Assembly: GCA_000827205.1 (NCBI GenBank)
Contig: KN832559.1
Span: 371,167 to 435,166 of the forward strand
DNA length: 64,000 nucleotides
From: Plicaturopsis crispa FD-325 SS-3
Taxonomy: Eukaryota; Basidiomycota; Agaricomycetes; Amylocorticiales; Amylocorticiaceae
Direction of reading: 5' to 3'
Every line of letters begins with the position of its first letter. The first letter of the stretch is position 1. Made by a program: the position numbers and the translations under genes. Below, piece by piece: positions 58,263 to 64,000 of this stretch. Below the pieces are notes generated by a model, which was given only the letters and a program-made list of their open reading frames with translations, was not told the DNA's origin and did not search any database.

Positions 58263-61200
58263 ATGGCTCCGTCGACATTCGCAACTCGAACGGACCAAAA
58301 CTACCGTTGGACTGGAGTACAAGCTATCAAGCAGGTTCTTCGAGGTGCGCACCGACAAGATGCACGCGTTAGCGTGGATCTGACAACATACGCAGCCCGG
58401 GTTCCGAGAGTATCACGGAAGATGACACGGACGACGAGTTACCGCCGAACAGAGGCAGGACTTACTCGTCGAACGGGTTGCACAGAACAAATAGTGCTCT
58501 GAAGAAGAGACCTCCACTCGCGCAACGGCGGTCCAGCTCGCAGCACCATCCTCAGCCAGACGACGCATCACGGAGGAGCTCGAGCCGCGGCACCTTCACT
58601 CGTTCCCGCTCACCAGTTCTCCGAAGTACACCCAACTCGGGCAATGGGTCCGCCCCCTACCGCACACAGTCGCCTGCTGTCTTTGGCCGCCACCGACAGC
58701 AACCGCTCGTCCGACATCTCCTGCCCGAGGCCCTGCACGCTTCTATCCGCATTCCACTGACTCGCAGGCGTTGGACATTCTACATGGACTCTCGGCAGGT
58801 GGGGGAATCCACCCTGCTCCTAGGCTCGCTTTTATACACTACAACACAACTATACGGATTCCCGGTGGATATGGATGGATATCTCACCACCAACATGGAT
58901 CACGCGGGGATACAACTTTACCTTCTCATTATAGCCTCGTTTATCTACATCATATGTGCGCATACTTCTTCGTCCCTTGACATTCGGACTCCTCCCGCGG
59001 ACCCCACTTCGCCTCGGCCAGCTTCCCCGCGTGAAATGAAGCGCGCCGTAGTACCGCCAGCAAATAAGTCGCGGTTTGGTTTCGTCTGGATGACGGTACC
59101 AAAAAATTACAGGTGGGCTGCAACGACGTTTTCGCTTGGAAAAGCTGGCGCTAATAAGCCATGTAAGAATATCACCCGACGATGGAATCTTCACTGGCCT
59201 GTTCTTTCCACCGTTAATTTCATCCGCCCTCCTCATATCGTCCCTGCGACAATCTAAATCCAAAGCTGCCCATATCAACCCTCTGCCTGACAACTGGTTG
59301 ATTGAGCTCCCTGGGTCTCTTAACAATTCCCGCTCCCCCGCCTCAGCGTTGGATGCGCTCATTTTATCCCGCCAGAACCTTGTCGGAGTTGCCACACTGT
59401 GCTCTACCATCCTGCTGCTGCACGTGAGCGCATCATGGTGGAACGAGCGCCGATGGAGGATTGGCGTAGAGACTCTGGAAGGCGAACGGAAGTCGGTACC
59501 CAGACGCGAGTCCAGACGGTTTGCACGGTACGTATTGTTCGCCCTCGGTGTTAGCGCTGGCGCGCTCTTCCTGTGCGGCCTCTCTACAGAACTCGGAATT
59601 GGGATATGGCAGCGTGCGTCTGTTCTTATTGCTCACTCACTGGTAATAAAGCTGAACTTACATGTGTATGTAGACATGAGCTACTTCGATGTCGCAGTAG
59701 TTTCGTTCTTGTACCAAGCTGCGCTTTACATCGCTATTCGACTGGCGCACCGTGGATTCAGCCTTGGCGAACTCGGCTTGGTGTGTTTCGGAGGTACAGC
59801 GATTATCATGGAGCTTATCAATATTACCATAGCCCGCGTATGTCCTCGCACAGATGGGTCGTTTGACCACGCTGACCGATTTTCAACAGATATGGCCCGT
59901 CACAACACCGTATATCAAGACCTATCGTCTCCCTACACCCTTGCTCATCTTCCAGCTCGCCCTCATCGGTGGCTCTTTCCTCACTGGCTTCCTTCTGTCC
60001 CCCCTCTTAGTGCTCTCCCGTCATATTGCCCAGCGACCCGTCCGCCGTCTCCGCTTTCCGCATGAAAAAGAGCGCCATCGCCGCGCACTCGCAGCTGGTT
60101 TCTACGTCGGTGCCATCGTCATCATCGGCGCCTTGATAGGCATGTGGACGCGATGGTGCCTCCGCAACAGGGATCCGTGGCTATGGGCAATCTTTTGGAT
60201 CCTCGAGGGGCGGAAACAGTGGAGTCGACCTGCGCTTCTCGCCTACTGGGGCTTGCTCTGCAGTCTCAGTGTTGCGGGCTGGAACCGGCAGCTAGCGCGC
60301 TCCAGGAAATACCGACCAAGGCAGACAGGCGAGTCCCTGATGTTCGCCGTGCCGTCGCACAACGCTGCGGCGCCGCTGCAGCAGCCCCCGCCAGCGGGAG
60401 ACTCTGCGCGTCCAGCAACGCCGCCGGGGGCGCTAGGGCTGACCTTCCCGAACTTGCCAACGTTGCCCAACAGCGCGGATATGCAGAATGCGGCAACGGA
60501 TTTACTGGACGCTGCAGACAAACATGTGCCCACCCTGGGACTGAATGCACGAAGGAAGTTTTTCCATGCACTTGCGGTGGTCATGTTCCTTCCCGGAATC
60601 GCCTTCGATGTACGTCCAGTGATTGTTGCCCTTCCATGTGGGTGAGCTAACAACCAACATGTGCAGCCTGCGTTTACGCATCTGTCCTTCAGCGTAGCCT
60701 TTGCGCTGTTCACTTTCACGGAATATGTGCGATACTTTGCGCTATATCCCTTCGGCATTTCTGTACACCTTTTCATGAACGAATTCCTGGACCACAAAGA
60801 CGGAGGTACGGCCATCCTGAGCCATTTCTATCTATTGACGGGATGCGCTGGCTCCCTCTGGCTCGAAGGGTGCGTGCGCTGTTCCATTTACCACGGCTGT
60901 CACTGACCTCGTGCCAGGGCTACGCCCCTCCTCCAATTTTCGGGTATCCTGGTCCTTGGCGTGGGGGATGCTCTGGTGAGTGATTCCCGAAGCCGTTGGA
61001 CCCACTTGTTGAGCAGATATATATAGGCTTCTATTGTGGGGAAACGCATGGGTAGACACCGGTGGTCCCCGAGCACAGGCAAAACCCTCGAAGGCAGTCT
61101 GGCGTTCATGCTCTCGATTGTTGTGTGTGCCTGCCTCCTGCAGGCATGTGGGCTTACCGAGAAATTTTCGGTGCGTCTTCTATTTGCAACGCCGGAGTTG

Positions 61201-61361
61201 GAGCTCTGTTACTCATCGTGTCTGCCGGCTGATGCTTGCAGGTTGGGCGCTACGCTGTCATCGTGAGCGTGTCGAGTCTGTTAGAGGCGCTGTCAGACCA
61301 GAACGATAACCTAACTCTCCCTCTGTACATGTGGAGTATGCTTGTTGTTTCTGGTGTATGA
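58263..61361 (+). CDS. SEC59: Dolichol kinase SEC59
   Basis: Phosphorylates dolichol with CTP in the ER membrane, supplying the carrier for N-glycosylation and GPI synthesis. The N-terminus is disordered (ESITEDDTDDELPPNRGRTY, SRSPVLRSTPNSGNGSAPYR). Multiple membrane helices follow: STLLLGSLLYTTTQLYGF, LYLLIIASFIYIICAHT, ISSALLISSL, FARYVLFALGVSAGALFLCG, FQLALIGGSFLTGFLLSPLL. The conserved C-terminal catalytic part has HALAVVMFLPGIAFDPAFTH, YFALYPFGISVHLFMNEFLD, HKDGGTAILSHFYLLTGCAG, GVGDALASIVGKRMGRHRWS and SPSTGKTLEGSLAFMLSIVV. The GDA...GKRxG stretch is the CTP-binding loop. About eight exons; stop TGA 61359-61361. The first exon (ATG 58263, MAPSTFATRTDQNYRW) joins by a 42-nt intron and is the weakest part of the model. 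Confidence 0.9.
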
Positions 61362-61569
61362 GAGCATTACACACTTGAGCTTAGCGAGCGTATCAATGTG
61401 CACCGCTACCTTCGGTTTGCTCTCTCTCTCTCAATTAATAGCGTCGCACCAGTGAATCAACGAAAGGACGCTGCGGTTGAGTACAAGAGGAGCCAGCTCT
61501 GTATGTACCGCACAAAAATTTCTCACGAGGCCGCCGACGTCTGTCTTCCTTCTGACCATCATAAGAAAC

Positions 61570-62858
61570 ATGTCATCTTCTCTTGACCTCCAGACGAAAC
61601 AAAAGGTGAAGAAATTAGCAGTCAGAACATCAAGTGTACTGATGTCCATGCCTACAGTTGCGAGATGGTAACGAAATACCCGTCATAGGTTACGGTTAGT
61701 CGGCTATACTCCGTCCTTTGCAGAATACACGCTTAGAGCAACTTTTTATACAGGAACATACGAACTGGACGGAAAGGACGCGTACAACGGAGTGTTATGG
61801 GCCTTGGAGGTGAGTTAGAAAATCTGGTCTTTTCTCGTGAGGTTTGACCGATCAATTGTTCAAGGCCGGATATCGCCACATAGTGAGTTTCTACTCCGTT
61901 TCCAGTCGCCATAACGCGAATGCTGACCGGCTCTCGAACAGGACTCGGCAGCGTGGTACGAGAATGAAAAAGAATGCAGCCAGGCCATCACCGATTTTTG
62001 CAAGACCAAAAACATCCCCCGTTCTGACATATTCTTCACGACTAAGCTGAAGGCGAACCAGGGATACGCGGCTACTCAAAAAGCCATCGATGCGTCTCTC
62101 AAAGAATGCGGGAAAATCGACCTGTATCTCATACACGGACCGCTGGGCGGCCCAAAAGCCCGGCAAGAGAGCTGGCGCGCCATATGTGACGCGCAAAGGG
62201 ACGGGAAGTTCACGAGTATCGGTGTAAGCAACTTTGGACTGCGACACTTGGGCGAGTTCGTCGAGGCTGGTGTTCCCCTGCCTGTTATCAATCAAGTGAG
62301 CATTTCAACGGTAGCAGTTTTGTAAAAAAATCCTCATCCTGATATTCAGATCGATCTCCATCCGTTCATGACAAGGACAAAGATCGTCGCCTTCTGCCGA
62401 GAGAACAACATCGCGTTAGAGGTACGTCCCGAAATACTTATCTCAGTATGTTCCTGCTCTGACCCGAATCCATAAGGCATGGGCCCCGCTCGTCCGAGGA
62501 TGGCGTTTTGACCATTCTTCTATTGTCAAGCTCGCACAAAAGTACTCGAAGGAGCCTGCCCATGTCCTGCTTCGTTATTCGCTGCAGAAGGTAGGATTGC
62601 CCTTAATCCTTGTCAAAATCCGATTGCTCATTTCTTCTGTGCAGGGATATATCACGCTCCCGAAGTCGGCGCACAAGACCCGTATTATATCCAACACAAA
62701 GATATACGATTTCGAGCTGTCCGATGCTGAAATGGATCATCTAGATTCACTCAACGAGGGTGCGCATTCTCCTGCAGTCTCTTGGTTTTGCCTGGGCCAC
62801 TTAACCCGATTCTTCTACAGATTTGGTGACTGACTGGGATCCCTCTGACTGTCCCTGA
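61570..62858 (+). CDS. Aldo-keto reductase
   Basis: NAD(P)H-dependent carbonyl reductase of the AKR superfamily. Exon 1 from ATG 61570 (MSSSLDLQTKQK) joins LRDGNEIPVIGYGTYELDG. The catalytic tetrad is visible: Asp and Tyr in YRHIDSAAWYENE, Lys in IFFTTKLKANQGY, His in IDLYLIHGPLGGPK. It continues with FTSIGVSNFGLRHLGEFVEA, INQIDLHPFMTRTKIVAFCR, LAQKYSKEPAHVLLRYSLQK and the cofactor-binding ITLPKSAHKTRIISN, ending EDLVTDWDPSDCP at TGA 62856-62858. Nine or so exons with very short introns; one exon covers only AGYRHI. Length is close to the family norm of about 300 residues. Substrate unknown; nearest types are 2,5-diketogluconate-reductase-like AKRs. No cluster context. Confidence 0.9.
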
Positions 62859-63556
62859 TCCTAACAATAAAAATGTACTTGTCGCAGAAATAGTTGCAGC
62901 GCTGTATATCCGAGCCCCACCATCCATCTGACCTGAATAGACCGGATTTGGTTCGAACCTTTACCAGTGTTACTCTCGCTCGCAATGCACCCAAGAGGAT
63001 CCTTGGACGGTGCGCATTCTCAACCTCATAATTCCTCGCGAGTCGGCAATCCAAGATATTGGTTTTCCTTGACCTTGATACCCGTTGTTTTGCGCACATT
63101 GCGTCGCAGCCTGAGGGGCAACTTATGGCTCTGTTTGTGAAATTTTCCTCATCCTGGCAACAGAAAAGGCTTACCAGTGTGCGCAGCCTACTGAAATCCG
63201 TAGTACCTCGACTGTAAGTAAGTACCACTGCTTGGCACCCGTGCCTCAATATCATATCCCCCTTTGATTAGAGCGACTGGTAAAGGTAGTATTTGGGTCG
63301 GAGATGAAAATGACGTAGATGCCGACGGCTGGGTTTAGTGGAGCAGACTGTTCTGGACGTCGAGAACGGTGCATGAACGATGGCTAACGTTTGTTCTGCC
63401 CATCCTCCAACGCTTTGACCAGCCGTGTTTCCTCTTCACGTCCCCCATGTCTGCCTGTTAATTCTCACCGTCGCACACACTTAATTGCCTGCTTGAACCC
63501 AACCTGAACGCAGTCTCACACAACGAAGCTGGACGCAGTCGCGGAGTCTCCGATTA
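62859..63556. other. Intergenic, no supported gene
   Basis: A minus-strand frame at 62815-63255 overlaps the 3' end of the aldo-keto reductase and has no family features. A GGTTCGAACC box at 62950-62959 is not part of a foldable tRNA. Confidence 0.5.
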
Positions 63557-64000
63557 ATGGAAGATCACACCCCAGCAGAGGATCATGGGGTGTCTGTATC
63601 GTCGTTTGCGCTCAATGGCAGCTCTCTCGCAATTCCTCTCGCGAAAGCCGCTCAGGGACAGGCATTGCTCTCCTCGAATTCGCAGCTAACGCTCCAAGCT
63701 AAGCGAAGTAGGAGGCAACTCAGGCCATCCACAGCCCCTCCGAAAGAGGAGAAATCCGACATTATTCCCTCTGCGCCGCCCGGCCTAGGAATACTTTCCG
63801 AGGCGTCCTCGAGAGCGTCCCCGGCGAACGAACCGATTTTAGGATCGCAGTCGCAGGGACGGGCAGATCGGTCGCGTGAAGATGATATGCACGATGCACT
63901 TTGTGCACTGACTGCGGATGTCTCGCGTCCTGACCTGGGCAAGTCGTCGCTGCAATTTTACTCATTTTGTGTTACTCATCTCTTACGTTTGCGATAGGGA
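63557..64000 (+). CDS. Unrecognised protein, N-terminal part (cut by window end)
   Basis: Starts at ATG 63557 (MEDHTPAEDHGVSVSSFALN). The visible ~140 residues are Ser/Ala/Pro-rich and basic in places (LTLQAKRSRRQLRPSTAPPK, GLGILSEASSRASPANEPIL) and look disordered, with acidic REDDMHDALCALTAD near the end. The open frame runs to 63997, but the last ~20 codons (after SRPDLGKS) are probably intron sequence. No domain is seen, so no function is offered. The gene continues beyond the window. Confidence 0.5.

Noticed and set aside
62950-62959. GGTTCGAACC, a match to a tRNA B box
   Set aside because: No A box at the right distance and no foldable cloverleaf around it.

Overview
The window is nuclear DNA of a filamentous basidiomycete, most likely an Agaricomycete of the polypore/agaric type. 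The evidence is gene-dense DNA of moderate GC content, many short GT-AG introns (about 40-80 nt), and families typical of that group: basidiomycete sesquiterpene synthase, F-box-like proteins, DUF1295, DUF7721-like and MLKL_NTD-type kinase-like proteins. Homocitrate synthase (fungal alpha-aminoadipate lysine route) agrees. I saw no rRNA, convincing tRNA, CRISPR array, transposon or old viral element. All calls come from reading translated exons by eye; exon borders were inferred from splice signals and reading frame.

Layout. 0-7 kb: a class I sesquiterpene synthase, a basidiomycete protein of unknown function, and, 17 nt further on, a four-helix-bundle plus pseudokinase protein with the MLKL architecture. 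7-11.5 kb: KU70, with introns full of minisatellites and low-complexity tracts. 11.7-14 kb: two tandem F-box-like paralogues on the minus strand, the second frameshifted. 14.7-25 kb: a DUF1295 membrane protein, a head-to-head pair of HtrL/YibB-like type II membrane proteins, a secreted FAD oxidoreductase, an F-box protein and the splicing factor CWC2. 25-33 kb: a DUF2415 WD40 protein, the mitochondrial ABC exporter ATM1 and an LRRC40-like leucine-rich repeat protein.

34.7-42.4 kb: three tandem C2H2 zinc-finger regulators in large intergenic spaces, all with a phase-1 intron inside finger 1. 44-48.3 kb: another F-box protein and an AIFM3-like Rieske/flavoprotein. 48.6-51.8 kb: one minus-strand reading frame that runs from cystathionine beta-lyase straight into mevalonate kinase, with no stop and no ATG at the junction. 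52-64 kb: ZNHIT1/Vps71, homocitrate synthase behind a Gcn4-type element, a DUF7721-like low-complexity protein, dolichol kinase SEC59, an aldo-keto reductase and the start of an unrecognised gene.

Most genes are independent housekeeping functions and not a cluster. Best candidates for something new: the lyase-mevalonate kinase fusion; the MLKL-like pseudokinase with its close-packed upstream neighbour; the tandem zinc-finger family with a split finger; and the KU70 intron minisatellites. Mevalonate kinase, sesquiterpene synthase and dolichol kinase all belong to isoprenoid metabolism, but they lie tens of kb apart and nothing shows that they are linked.
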